This document shows, piece by piece, positions 18,246-27,061 of a stretch of DNA of 64,000 nt. Numbering within the stretch: the first letter of the stretch is position 1; each line of letters opens with the position of its first letter. The stretch lies in contig JAYVEP010000211.1 of assembly GCA_043749225.1 (NCBI GenBank), positions 3,313-67,312 on the forward strand, in the 5' to 3' direction. The notes beneath the pieces were generated by a model, which was not told the origin of the DNA, ran no database searches, and saw nothing but the letters and a program-made list of their open reading frames with translations. The translations under genes were made by a program, and so were the position numbers. Source of the stretch: JANXUC01 sp043749225. GTDB lineage: Bacteria; Acidobacteriota; Terriglobia; Terriglobales; Acidobacteriaceae.

Positions 18246-19895
18246 GTGCTAAAGGCGCTATTGTTTGCCCTCCTGCTTCTTTTTTCATTCTCTGTACTGC
18301 CCGCCTCGGCTCAGGAAATGTCCGCTGAGGAGCACTTGCACATGGGCGGCGTGGTCGGTTACGTTCCTCGCGACGTGCTGCAGCGCCCGATTGCCCTGCG
18401 TGACAACGTCGGTCACGTTAACGATCCCGTCACCACAAAGAACGTGGAAGCGCAGGCGTTCTATAACCAAGGCATGGCCTATATCCACAGCTATGTGTGG
18501 ATTGACGCGGCTCGCTCGTTCAATCAGGCGCTGCGGCTGGATCCCGCAATCGCGCTGGCGCACATTGGCCTGTTCCGCGTGTTTATCAATCTCGACGATC
18601 TCAAGTCCGCTGGCGAAGAAATCAAACAAGCACAGTCTCTTCAATCCGCAGTCACCGATCGCGAGCGTCGTCGCATGGAAGTCAGTGTGAAGCATCTGGA
18701 AGCTATGCTGGATCTTCGTGATGCGGCCAAGCACGAGGCTTATAAGAGAGCTCTCGAAGGCGCGCTGGACAAGAATCCGGAAGACATCCAGTTGTGGCTG
18801 CTGCGTGGCAACGCCCAGGAAGGAGCAGCCGATGGTCGCGGCCAGAGAGGGCATGCCGATTCTATCGCTTTCTATGAGGCTGTTCTTACCCGCTCGCCGG
18901 ACAACTTCGCCGCCCATCATTATCTGATCCACAGTTTCGAATCTATAGGTCGCAATGACGAAGCTGAAAAGCACGGCGACCGTTATGCGCATCTCGCTGA
19001 CGGCGTTTCTCACGCTCACCACATGTGGGGGCACGATTTGCGCTTGGTCGGCAAGATTGACGCAGCCATCGAGCAGTTTAAGATCGCCAGCCAAATCGAA
19101 AGTAACTGGTACAAGAACGACAATCTGAATCCTTCGCTGGATTGGCACCGTCCGCACAATCTCGATCTACTGTCGCGGTCGCTGCAATATGAGGGCCGCA
19201 TGGGCGAAGCCGAGCGCTACATTCGGGAGGCCATGCAGCTTGAGCCGACGACGATGTATGCCGCTTATAACCGCAAGATTCTGTCCGACTTTCTCATCGC
19301 TCGCGGGCGCTATCCAGAGGCTATCGCGGCGGCCGCGCACATGGATCAATCCAAGTGGGCGCTAGGAAGGCTTGGCGGCCATGTAGTTAAAGCGCGAGCC
19401 CTGCTGGCCCTGAATAAGGTGGAGGAAGCCGCTGCGGAGTTCGCAGCGGCGGAGAAAGAAATTCCCGAGTGCAAGAAGGGCTTCACCGGAGTCGTCACTT
19501 TCGAGCGCATTGCCGACGACCAGTTGAATGAAATACGCGGCGAGATTCTACTTCGTGCTTCCGATCAAGCCGCCAAGGCAAAAGCCACCGACCTCCTCCG
19601 CCAGGCAGCGGAGTCTCTGGCCTCGCACCGCGGCGCGGATGCGCTAGCCGAACTGTATCTTCTGGAGCACATTGCCAGAATTGCGCGCGAGCAGGAGCAA
19701 TGGGAACTGGCCGCCCACTCTGCGGAATTGATGATGTCCTTCGATCCAAATTACTTCGGCGCTCGGTATGCTGCGGCGCTGATAGCCAGCCACAATGGCG
19801 ACACGGGGAAGAATCGCGAAGAAATGGCTGCGGCAAGAAACTTGTGGAGCCACGCGGACCCCAATCTGCCCGAGCTCGCGGCAGCGAATCAATAG
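18246..19895 (+). CDS. Exported TPR-repeat protein
   Basis: The protein has 549 residues. A signal peptide (VLKALLFALLLLFSFSVLPASA, then QEM) is followed by a histidine-containing segment (EEHLHMGG) and several tetratricopeptide repeats, e.g. AFYNQGMAYIHSYVWIDAARSFNQAL, AAIEQFKIASQ and GEAERYIREAMQLEP. TPR solenoids bind partner peptides, so this is likely a periplasmic scaffold. GTG 18246 is preferred to the overlapping ATG 18244, whose second codon is followed by a stop. GGAG lies seven bases upstream. No catalytic domain is seen. Confidence 0.75.
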   Translation: MLKALLFALLLLFSFSVLPASAQEMSAEEHLHMGGVVGYVPRDVLQRPIALRDNVGHVNDPVTTKNVEAQAFYNQGMAYIHSYVWIDAARSFNQALRLDPAIALAHIGLFRVFINLDDLKSAGEEIKQAQSLQSAVTDRERRRMEVSVKHLEAMLDLRDAAKHEAYKRALEGALDKNPEDIQLWLLRGNAQEGAADGRGQRGHADSIAFYEAVLTRSPDNFAAHHYLIHSFESIGRNDEAEKHGDRYAHLADGVSHAHHMWGHDLRLVGKIDAAIEQFKIASQIESNWYKNDNLNPSLDWHRPHNLDLLSRSLQYEGRMGEAERYIREAMQLEPTTMYAAYNRKILSDFLIARGRYPEAIAAAAHMDQSKWALGRLGGHVVKARALLALNKVEEAAAEFAAAEKEIPECKKGFTGVVTFERIADDQLNEIRGEILLRASDQAAKAKATDLLRQAAESLASHRGADALAELYLLEHIARIAREQEQWELAAHSAELMMSFDPNYFGARYAAALIASHNGDTGKNREEMAAARNLWSHADPNLPELAAANQ

Positions 19896-20009
19896 TCGGC
19901 GCGTCCTTATCCCAAAGTGGGATTTCTTCGGCGTATTTCCCGAAACGGAATTCCTCGTTACCCCCGTTACCTAGTACACGTTACAGATGCGGGCTAGAAT
20001 CCCTTCATC

Positions 20010-20462
20010 GTGAGAAAAGGGCAAATAGTCACGGTCTTGGCGTCAATTCTTGCGCTCTCTTGCCTCGTCGAGGCCAAGCAGTTGGCCCTAGTCGCAGACA
20101 GAAGCAGTGACACCAGTAACGTCAAAGCTGCCGATCTGACAAATATCCTCAACGGAAAAACGAAGACTTGGCCGGACGGTAAGGCCGTCAAAGTTATTCT
20201 GCGCGATCCGTCGTCACCCGAGATGGAATTGGTGCTGCGACGGTTGTTAAACATGACCTCGGATCAAGCTCATGTTCTGATCCAGGCTCATTCAGGACAG
20301 GTTGTTGTTGCAGAGTCAGATGAAGCTGTCTTGCGCCTGGTGTCGGCTACGCGGGGTGCGATTGGGATTGTAGACCTGTATTCGCTCACCAAAGATGTCC
20401 ACGTCGTCAAAATTGATGGCAAGTTGCCGTTCGACAACGGCTATTTGCTGAAGGGAAATTAG
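20010..20462 (+). CDS. Exported PstS-like (phosphate-binding-fold) domain protein
   Basis: This 150-residue protein has a signal peptide (VRKGQIVTVLASILALSCLVEA). The mature part, with LALVADRSSDTSNV, ADLTNILNGKTKTWPDGKAVKVILRD and GAIGIVDLYSLTKDV, matches half-size PstS-like domains, in which the ILNGKTKTWPDG loop is a typical signature. It is too short to be a full ABC transport binding protein, and no permease or ATPase lies nearby. It ends one base before the ATG of a TPR protein, so the two form an operon. A ligand is not predicted. TAGAAT lies nine bases before GTG 20010. Confidence 0.7.
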   Translation: MRKGQIVTVLASILALSCLVEAKQLALVADRSSDTSNVKAADLTNILNGKTKTWPDGKAVKVILRDPSSPEMELVLRRLLNMTSDQAHVLIQAHSGQVVVAESDEAVLRLVSATRGAIGIVDLYSLTKDVHVVKIDGKLPFDNGYLLKGN

Positions 20463-20463
20463 C

Positions 20464-21969
20464 ATGTTAGCTAGAAACGCAATCAGGAAAGTAACGTTGG
20501 TTGGGCTGGGTCTTGCGTGTGTCGCATCGGCCGTTCTCGCACAGGAAACTAGCGTGCTGCCGTTTTCCTCAAAGTCTCCCGAAGCCCGCCGTATGGCAGA
20601 GGATTCCTTGACGCAGTACCTCGACCACGTGCAGCAGCCTGAAGCGATTGGCACCTTGCGTAAGGCCGTCAAGCTTGATCCCCAGTTTGCCATGGGCCAT
20701 GAACTGCTGGCCCAGATTAGTCTCGATTCCGCCGAGCAGATTGGCGAGCAGCGTAAAGCGTTTCTCAACCGGCGTCACGCTACCGCGTCCGAGCAACTGG
20801 CGATTGAGTGGTACCAGGATGCGATGGACCACAAGCTGATTTCCGCGATTACAAAGATGAACGACCTGCTGAGCCAGTACCCGCATGACAAGACGGTTGT
20901 TTGGATGACATCGTGGTGGCTTATGACCCAGGCGCAGTACGAGCGCGCGTTGGCGGTCTACCAGCGTTCTGGAATCACGGATTCTCCTGGGTTGCTCAAC
21001 AACATGGCTTACAACAACGCCGATCTTCACCGGTTCGATGAGGCTTTTGCGCTCATGGACAAATACGTCGCCGCCATCCCAGAGGATCCGAATCCACAGG
21101 ACTCTTACGCTGAAATCCTGCGACTGGCGGGGCAGTTCGATAAGTCGATTGAACACTACCGTGCAGCTCTTGCTATCGACCCCAAGTTCTATTCTTCGCA
21201 GTACGGAATCGCGGACACCTACTCCCTGAAAGGAGATCAGGTGCAAGCGCGCAAGGAGTACGAGATTGCATTTAAGAAATTTCCTCTGGCGGAATTGCAG
21301 CAGATCATGTGGCAGACTCGCCGAGCCGCCACCTACGTTCGCGAAGCGGACTACAAAGGGGCGGACAAGGCATTCCAGGCGCTCGCTAACTATGCACACT
21401 CTCGGCACGTCAGTCAGGTAGAAGCAGATACTTACCGGCAAATGGCTCTTTACCAGCCTAATCCGAAGCAGGCTCTGGCATTTCTGAACGAAGGTGACGC
21501 GGCGTTAGCCGAGGGCAAGAACGCGATGAAGACCGCGCTTCTGCAGGAATCCGCTCAAATTCAACGTGCACGCGTCGAGCTTGCTTTACAAAGCGGCCAG
21601 ACGGAAGCAGCACATTCCGGTGTGGAGCGTCTGGCCAAGATGGCAGACAGCTCCGGCGATAAATTGATTGAACTCGCTTACCACGGAGCAGCCGGAGCTG
21701 TGGCTTTCGCTGATCGCAAATACGATGATGCGGTTTCACATTTGGAAGAAGATATCAACAACCCATTCTCGCTGCAGCTGCTCAAAGATGCCTACGTGAA
21801 GACGGGGAACAAACCCGCAGCCAAACGAACGAGTGACATTCTTGCCGGCCTCAACGATCCCAGTCTGGAGCAGGCGATGGTCGTTCCAGCCTTCCGCAAG
21901 TGCTATCAGGATCCGGCTTGCAGCGGAAATGTGAAGCACGTTTCGGTCGACCAAATGCATATGCAGTAA
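20464..21969 (+). CDS. Exported TPR-repeat protein
   Basis: The protein has 501 residues. A signal peptide (VTLVGLGLACVASAVLA, cleavage before QET) is followed by TPR-like helices, e.g. IGTLRKAVKLDPQFAMGHELLAQ, FDKSIEHYRAALAIDPKFYSSQYGIADTY and GDQVQARKEYEIAFKKFP. Two Cys (KCYQDPACSG) lie near the C-terminus and could form a disulfide in the periplasm. It begins one base after the stop of the PstS-like gene. Partner and role are unknown. Confidence 0.72.
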   Translation: MLARNAIRKVTLVGLGLACVASAVLAQETSVLPFSSKSPEARRMAEDSLTQYLDHVQQPEAIGTLRKAVKLDPQFAMGHELLAQISLDSAEQIGEQRKAFLNRRHATASEQLAIEWYQDAMDHKLISAITKMNDLLSQYPHDKTVVWMTSWWLMTQAQYERALAVYQRSGITDSPGLLNNMAYNNADLHRFDEAFALMDKYVAAIPEDPNPQDSYAEILRLAGQFDKSIEHYRAALAIDPKFYSSQYGIADTYSLKGDQVQARKEYEIAFKKFPLAELQQIMWQTRRAATYVREADYKGADKAFQALANYAHSRHVSQVEADTYRQMALYQPNPKQALAFLNEGDAALAEGKNAMKTALLQESAQIQRARVELALQSGQTEAAHSGVERLAKMADSSGDKLIELAYHGAAGAVAFADRKYDDAVSHLEEDINNPFSLQLLKDAYVKTGNKPAAKRTSDILAGLNDPSLEQAMVVPAFRKCYQDPACSGNVKHVSVDQMHMQ

Positions 21970-22007
21970 GATTGGCCGAACGCTCCCCGTTCCTGTAAAA
22001 ACAAGTT

Positions 22008-22049
22008 TGTGATTCCGAAGGACTTTAGCCCTGAGGAATCCGCCTTCTC
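22008..22049 (+). repeat. Dispersed repeat, family A
   Basis: TGTGATTCCGAAGGACTTTAG followed by CCCTGAGGAATCCGCCTTCT matches the copy at 3913-3952 over most of its length. It lies between the TPR gene and trxB. Confidence 0.65.
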
Positions 22050-22192
22050 TTGCTGCCGTTAACTTTCTGAACCTCTTTCGCGAACCTCGTCCTTTTTCCA
22101 ATAACCCTCCCAGTCTTGGTAAGATAGGCGGTGCCTGAAACTAAGCGGCCAGTTCTTCATCTAAACCTGTGTTCCCTGAAACTTCTAATCCC

Positions 22193-23128
22193 ATGACTGA
22201 AAATGTTCGAAATGTCATCATCCTTGGCTCGGGTTGCTCCGGCCACACCGCTGCCCTCTATACTGCTCGCGCTAACTTGAAGCCGCTGGTCCTTGAAGGC
22301 CACGAACCCGGTGGACAGCTCTCTCTCACGACGCTGGTCGAGAATTTCCCTGGCTTCCCCGACGGAATTCAAGGCCCTGAGTTGATTGAGAACATGAAGA
22401 AACAAGCGTCTCGTTTCGGCGCTGAGTATCGGAATGGCCACATCGTCAGTGCGGATCTGAGCCAACGCCCGTTTACGCTCAACCTTGGAAAAGAAACATT
22501 GCAGACGCAAGCTTTGATTATTGCCAGTGGCGCCTCCGCACGCTGGCTAGGGCTTCCCAATGAGCAGGCGCTAATCGGGCACGGTGTATCGTCGTGCGCC
22601 ACCTGCGATGGGTTCTTTTTCTCTGGCAAGGAAATCACTGTGATCGGTGGCGGAGATACTGCAATGGAAGAGGCGACCTTCCTGACACGCTTCGCCAGCA
22701 AGGTGACCATCATTCACCGGCGCGAAGAGTTTCGTGCTTCGAAGATCATGCTCGAACGCGCACAGAAGAATCCAAAAATCGAGTTCTTGATGGATACCGT
22801 TGTCGAAGATGTTCTCGATGTCTCCAAGAAAGAAGTGACCGCGCTCAAGCTGCGCGACATCAAGACAGGCAAGGTTTGGGATTTCCCAACCAGCGCCATG
22901 TTCCTCGGTATCGGTCACGAACCGAATGCCAAGATGTTCCTCGGGCAATTGGATGCCGACAAAGATGGATACCTAGTAACGCAGCAAAATGTCCTGACGC
23001 GCATCCCCGGCGTATTTGCTTGCGGCGACGTGATGGATCGCCGCTACCGCCAGGCCATCACTGCGGCTGGAACGGGCTGCATGGCAGCGATCGAAACAGA
23101 AAAATTCTTGGAAGAAAAAAGTCATTAA
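22193..23128 (+). CDS. trxB: Thioredoxin reductase (NADPH)
   Basis: This flavoprotein passes electrons from NADPH to thioredoxin. The FAD-binding motif GSGCSGHTAALYTARA is at the N-terminus; Gly-Cys-Ser-Gly replaces the usual Gly-Pro-Ala-Gly. The redox pair C-A-T-C is in SSCATCDGFFF, the NADPH-binding GGGDTAMEEA follows, and the family-typical FACGDVMDRRYRQAITAAGTG is near the end. The protein has 311 residues from ATG 22193, a normal length. No thioredoxin gene is adjacent. There is no good Shine-Dalgarno site; an ATG at 22169 in the same frame is possible but adds residues without homology character. Confidence 0.92.
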   Translation: MTENVRNVIILGSGCSGHTAALYTARANLKPLVLEGHEPGGQLSLTTLVENFPGFPDGIQGPELIENMKKQASRFGAEYRNGHIVSADLSQRPFTLNLGKETLQTQALIIASGASARWLGLPNEQALIGHGVSSCATCDGFFFSGKEITVIGGGDTAMEEATFLTRFASKVTIIHRREEFRASKIMLERAQKNPKIEFLMDTVVEDVLDVSKKEVTALKLRDIKTGKVWDFPTSAMFLGIGHEPNAKMFLGQLDADKDGYLVTQQNVLTRIPGVFACGDVMDRRYRQAITAAGTGCMAAIETEKFLEEKSH

Positions 23129-23167
23129 ACTCATGTCTGTGGCGACCAACCTTCCGGGAGAACCTGC

Positions 23168-24091
23168 GTGCTGAGAGCCTTCTTCGTCTCTCTTTCTGAG
23201 AATCGACCTATCCGCGGCATGGCAGAGCGTTCTTCCATTGGCCGGAAGTTATCCAGTCGTTTCGTTGCAGGAACATCCATACAAGATGCGGTGTCGGCTA
23301 CGCAAGCCGTGAACCAGCTCGGCATGCATGTCTCGCTCGACAACCTTGGCGAAAACGTAGCGAACCCAGAAGAAGCCCGCCACAGCGCAAAGCTTTACCA
23401 TCAAATTCTCGACGAGATTGGTACCCGCCTTCTCGACGCCAACGTCAGCGTGAAGCTCACCCACATGGGTTTCGATCTCGACGAAAAACTGGCCCTCGAC
23501 ATTGTGGGCGGCTTGGTGGCGAAAGCTGCCGCCATGCAGCCTATGAATTTTGTCCGCGTTGACATGGAGGGCTCTCCCTACACGCAGCGCACACTCGACC
23601 TGGTTCACGAACTCCATCGCCGCCCCGGCCATCAAGGCTGCGTGGGAGCGGTCATCCAGGCGTACTTGTTCCGTAGTGAGAATGATGTCGAAAAGCTTTT
23701 GGCTGAAGGTATTCGCATTCGCTTGTGCAAGGGCGCATACAAAGAATCCGGCGAAATAGCGTTTCAGAAGATGCCGGAAGTCGACGCGAACTACGTAAAG
23801 CTGATGAAGCGCCTGATGAAGAGCGGCATCTATCACGGGTTAGCGACGCACGACGAGCGCATCATAGACCAAGCCATCGCTTTCGCTCGCGCAGAGAAGA
23901 TCCCGCCCGGCGCGTTCGAATTCCAGATGCTGCATGGCATTCGTCGCGACCTGCAGCAAAAGCTTGTGAAGAATGGCTGGAATATGCGGGTCTATATTCC
24001 ATTCGGTACGGAGTGGTACCCCTACTTCATGCGGCGGCTGGGCGAGCGTCCCGCGAACGCGATATTTATTTTGAAAAATTTGCTACGCTGA
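23168..24091 (+). CDS. Proline dehydrogenase (mono-functional)
   Basis: FAD-dependent oxidation of L-proline to pyrroline-5-carboxylate. The TIM-barrel signatures of the PRODH family are visible: FVRVDMEGSPYTQRTLD, IRLCKGAYKES, GLATHDERIID, FEFQMLHGIRRDLQQ, VYIPFGTEWYPYFMRRLGERPAN. At 307 residues it matches the short mono-functional form found in Bacillus and Thermus, rather than PutA. GTG 23168 has GGGAGAAC upstream. The pyrroline-5-carboxylate dehydrogenase gene is not in this window. Confidence 0.92.
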   Translation: MLRAFFVSLSENRPIRGMAERSSIGRKLSSRFVAGTSIQDAVSATQAVNQLGMHVSLDNLGENVANPEEARHSAKLYHQILDEIGTRLLDANVSVKLTHMGFDLDEKLALDIVGGLVAKAAAMQPMNFVRVDMEGSPYTQRTLDLVHELHRRPGHQGCVGAVIQAYLFRSENDVEKLLAEGIRIRLCKGAYKESGEIAFQKMPEVDANYVKLMKRLMKSGIYHGLATHDERIIDQAIAFARAEKIPPGAFEFQMLHGIRRDLQQKLVKNGWNMRVYIPFGTEWYPYFMRRLGERPANAIFILKNLLR

Positions 24092-24107
24092 ACCCCAACT
24101 GCTAGGT

Positions 24108-24923
24108 CTATTCCTGGTCTCCGCCCACAGCGCCATCCGGCGCAGCCATTGGCAACTGAGTCACGCCGTTCAGCATTTCCCGTTCTTGCGGCGAGAACAT
24201 GCCTTGGAAACGCTGCGAGTTCAACGCTCGCTGGCGCTGCTCAGGCGGCATCTGACGCAAATCCCGGATCGCCGCAGTCATGGTGCGCCGTCGCTCTGCC
24301 GGCATCTGGCGCATGCGCTGATAAAGATCCCGAGCATGCTGTTGCTGCTGGGGCGTCAGATGTTCCCAGGTTTCCATGCGCTGCAAAATGCGTTCGCGCC
24401 GCTCTTGAGGCAGGTTGTTGAAGTTCTGCAACCGCCCGCGCAATTGTTCCTGACGCTGCGGAGGAAGCTTTTGGAAATTGGGGTCGTCGCGCAAAGCGCG
24501 TTCCCGCTGCTCCGGAGGCAGGCCCTCGTTATTACGCAGCCAATCGCCAGCGTGTGGACCAGGGCGCGGCGCCGGGGCAGTGGGATGTGGAACAGATGGA
24601 TTGCGCTCAACCGAATTTGGAGGAACAGTATCCGGTCGAGCTGAATCAGGTCGAACAGTATCAGGTCGAACCCGGGTTCGGTTCTCCGGAACGTAAGGTC
24701 GCTCGTTGTGCCGCTCCGGCTGCCTTTCGGTTCGCCGCTCAGGTTGTCTTTCAACCCGACGTTCCTGCCGTTCAACTCTGTGTTCTTGACGCTCTGCTTT
24801 GTGCTCCTGCCGTTCCTCGCGATGCTGCGGGCGTGCTGCTTGGGCGTGCGCCGATGCTAGCGCCAGTCCGCCAGCGAAGGCGGCACCTAGCATCATCCTC
24901 AAAATGGAGTTCAGCCTGCGCAC
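24108..24923 (-). CDS. Exported DUF3106-like protein
   Basis: The start is GTG 24923 (RRLNSILRMMLGAAFAGGLALASAHA signal peptide). An extremely basic and acidic repeat region rich in Arg-Gln-Glu follows (QEHKAERQEHRVERQERR), then a Pro/Arg/Thr section, then repeats of the type LPPEQRERAL, LPQERRERIL, LTPQQQQHARDLYQ, MPAERRRTM and MPPEQRQRAL. Repeats of [LM]-[PT]-P-[EQ]-Q-[RQ] with a Trp or Leu nearby are the DUF3106 signature. It is third in the operon behind an ECF sigma factor and its anti-sigma factor, so it may be an envelope-stress product or sensor. Its function is otherwise unknown. Confidence 0.75.
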   Translation of the reverse strand: MRRLNSILRMMLGAAFAGGLALASAHAQAARPQHREERQEHKAERQEHRVERQERRVERQPERRTERQPERHNERPYVPENRTRVRPDTVRPDSARPDTVPPNSVERNPSVPHPTAPAPRPGPHAGDWLRNNEGLPPEQRERALRDDPNFQKLPPQRQEQLRGRLQNFNNLPQERRERILQRMETWEHLTPQQQQHARDLYQRMRQMPAERRRTMTAAIRDLRQMPPEQRQRALNSQRFQGMFSPQEREMLNGVTQLPMAAPDGAVGGDQE

Positions 24924-24957
24924 GTCTTATAAGTCTCCCGGTGTTCCAAAAACTCTT

Positions 24958-25488
24958 TCAATTGTCGCTCGTCGCCTGGTCCTGATGGCTGTCAATATCG
25001 TCCAACACATCAAAATCTGCGTACAAATCGTCATCGCTATCCAAGGTCTGCAAATCGGCAACAGCCGTGCCACGCTGCGCGCTACCGGAACCACTCGCTC
25101 CAGAAGTAGAAGGTTGATGGATGGCAATATTGTCGGGCGTTCCAGTCACAGTCGCGTGTTTCAGGCTCACTACGCCAACTCCAACGGCGACCAAGAATGC
25201 AGCGGCAATAGCCAGCGCAGGGCGGGGCAACCAAGCGAACCATCCACGCGACTCGTGAGCACTCTCGGCAGCCTTCTCCTCGCGCAGACGAGCCTGTAAA
25301 CGCGTATCGAAATACGGAGAGGGCTCCGGCGCTTTCCATTCGTCGAGCAACGCCATGGTCTGACGAAGTTCTCGCAACTCCGTCGCGCAAGGCGCGCAGG
25401 CTTCCAAATGCCGCAGTGTCTCAGGCGACGGTTCTTCCAACCCAACCGCCAAGTCCGGCATCGATTCACGAATCTCAGAGCAATTCAT
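24958..25488 (-). CDS. Anti-sigma factor with N-terminal zinc finger
   Basis: The start is ATG 25488 (MNCSEIRE), with GAGG six bases upstream; an in-frame GTG at 25500 is less likely. The protein has 176 residues. The N-terminal anti-sigma domain carries the HLEACAPC (H-x3-C-x2-C) zinc-binding motif. A single transmembrane helix (ALAIAAAFLVAVGVGVVSL, about residues 92-110) leads to a Ser/Asp-rich outer part. It lies 15 bases after the stop of the sigma gene and would hold that sigma factor at the membrane. A DUF3106-like gene follows. Confidence 0.85.
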   Translation of the reverse strand: MNCSEIRESMPDLAVGLEEPSPETLRHLEACAPCATELRELRQTMALLDEWKAPEPSPYFDTRLQARLREEKAAESAHESRGWFAWLPRPALAIAAAFLVAVGVGVVSLKHATVTGTPDNIAIHQPSTSGASGSGSAQRGTAVADLQTLDSDDDLYADFDVLDDIDSHQDQATSDN

Positions 25489-25503
25489 ATTGAACCTCAC
25501 AGC

Positions 25504-26283
25504 TTACACAAACTCTTTCAACTGCTCGCGCAATGTTTCATAAGCGCGAAACAGCAACGACTTGGTAGCGGATTCACTCAGCTTCAAAACCTCCGCGATC
25601 TGCTTGTAATCCATCGTTTGATACTTGTGCATCAGTACCGCATTCCGCTGCTTGTCGGGCAACGACAGCACACGCTGACGAATAGCCATCAAACGTTCTC
25701 GCCGCACCATATTCTGTTCAGCGGACAGAGAAGTGTCCGGCACGTCAAATCCTAGTCCCGTTGCTTCGTCCTTTTCATCCACGCTCACTGTGTTTTCGGG
25801 GCGCTCATGCTTGGTGTCGCGCGCGTAGTTCATCGACAAGTTCGTCGCAATGCGGTAAAGCCACGTCGTAAATTTTGCGCTCGCTTCATACGTTTGTCGC
25901 GAGCGATAAACGCGCAGAAATACTTCCTGCGCCAGTTCTTCAGCAGCTCCTTCAGTGCGCGTCGCACGATACATAAAGTGGATAATCGGACGACGGTATT
26001 TCTGCACCAAGTAGTCAAAAGCGTCGTCGTCGCCAGCCTTGACGCGCAGCATAATCTGCGCGTCACCGCCGGTATCCAGAGTAGCGCTGTCAGACGCAGG
26101 CGAGCCCCCCACCCCAGGCGATACGACCGCCGCGGCTAGGGATCCACGTCCCAAACTTCCGTTGAGGGCCACACTGCTCACATCTGTAGGAACCCGTTCA
26201 GCCGCAGAAAGTTGCGCCGCCTCCGGGGCGGCAGTTTTGCCCTGGAAAGGGCTAGGACGAGATGGCGTATTTTCGCCAGGCAT
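25504..26283 (-). CDS. ECF RNA polymerase sigma factor (RpoE-like)
   Basis: The sigma-70 region 2 signature is clear (FDYLVQKYRRPIIHFMYR, EELAQEVFLRVYR, KFTTWLYRIATNLSMNY) and so is region 4 (LPDKQRNAVLMHKYQTMDYKQIAEVLKLSESATKSLLFRAYETLREQL). ATG 26283 gives a 259-residue protein with a Pro/Ser-rich N-terminal extension of about 70 residues before region 2. An ATG at 26352 would add 23 more residues; an AGAAGG sits very close to it, so that start remains possible. It is followed by its probable anti-sigma factor gene. Divergent from tRNA-Val. Confidence 0.9.
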   Translation of the reverse strand: MPGENTPSRPSPFQGKTAAPEAAQLSAAERVPTDVSSVALNGSLGRGSLAAAVVSPGVGGSPASDSATLDTGGDAQIMLRVKAGDDDAFDYLVQKYRRPIIHFMYRATRTEGAAEELAQEVFLRVYRSRQTYEASAKFTTWLYRIATNLSMNYARDTKHERPENTVSVDEKDEATGLGFDVPDTSLSAEQNMVRRERLMAIRQRVLSLPDKQRNAVLMHKYQTMDYKQIAEVLKLSESATKSLLFRAYETLREQLKEFV

Positions 26284-26384
26284 GATCGTGAAACCTATGA
26301 TGCGCAACCACTTACGCGGGCTGTCCGCGAAAGCGATGTCCAAGGCTAACATGCCTTCTCGGGCGATGGAAAATGCTACTTTGG

Positions 26385-26390
26385 TATAAT
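26385..26390 (+). promoter_or_regulatory. Extended -10 promoter of tRNA-Val
   Basis: TTGGTATAAT combines a TGN extension with a perfect TATAAT, 15 bases before the mature tRNA 5' end. No strong -35 is visible, as is common with extended -10 promoters. Confidence 0.6.
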
Positions 26391-26404
26391 CGCGAAACCG
26401 CAGT

Positions 26405-26479
26405 GGGCGCTTAACTCAGCGGTAGAGTGCCACCTTCACACGGTGGAAGTCGTAGGTTCAAGTCCTACAGCGCCCACCA
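26405..26479 (+). tRNA. tRNA-Val (anticodon CAC)
   Basis: The 75-base cloverleaf includes an encoded CCA. The acceptor stem is GGGCGCT/AGCGCCC, the D arm ACTC-AGCGGTA-GAGT, the anticodon arm CCACC-TTCACAC-GGTGG with anticodon CAC, the T arm GTAGG-TTCAAGT-CCTAC, and the discriminator is A. All stems pair fully. Confidence 0.96.
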
Positions 26480-26562
26480 TATAATCCTCTGCTCCGCCAG
26501 CCGCGCCCTTTCAGATGAACTTCAGCCTTAGTTTGTAGATTGAAGGAACGGAGAAAGATGCC

Positions 26563-26940
26563 ATGAAACTCTTTTCGAAGGTTGCACCAGTTCTGACTTT
26601 GCTCGCATTTGCATTGAGCTTGTCGGCCCAGTCCAAGGACGCAAAATCTAAAAAAGTCAGCACGGCGGAGGCGCGTAAGACCGCACTTGCCAGTTCCAAC
26701 GGCAAGATCAAGAGTGCAGAGTTGGAAAAGGAAGACGGGAAAAGCATCTATTCTTTTGACATCCAAATGCCGGACGGTTTGCACGAAGTGAATGTTGACG
26801 CCGCCACAGGTAAACTCATCGACGATAAGATTGAGAACGCAGCCGATGAGGCGAAAGAAGCTGCACAAGATAAAAAAGAAGCTGCCAAGAAGGCAGCCAA
26901 AGCGAAGAAGGCTGCCGTAGCGAAGCCGAACGCACAGTAA
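26563..26940 (+). CDS. Exported PepSY-domain protein with Lys/Ala tail
   Basis: The protein has 125 residues. A signal peptide (MKLFSKVAPVLTLLAFALSLSA) is followed by a single PepSY-like domain: VSTAEARKTALASSNGKIKSAELEKEDGKSIYSFDIQMPDG and VNVDAATGKLID. The end is a long Ala/Lys/Glu-rich helix (EAKEAAQDKKEAAKKAAKAKK). PepSY domains are thought to inhibit or modulate proteases or bind metals in the envelope. A GGAGAAAG site lies before the ATG. No partner gene is obvious. Confidence 0.8.
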   Translation: MKLFSKVAPVLTLLAFALSLSAQSKDAKSKKVSTAEARKTALASSNGKIKSAELEKEDGKSIYSFDIQMPDGLHEVNVDAATGKLIDDKIENAADEAKEAAQDKKEAAKKAAKAKKAAVAKPNAQ

Positions 26941-27061
26941 TGATTCGGGGATTCTGGAATTTGCCTTGGGTTTCTGCTACCTGGTTTCCGAGCGATTCCT
27001 TCGAACTCGGTAGCCGATTTCTTGGACGCCTCAGGATATTGGTGAGGCGCGCGACCAGAAG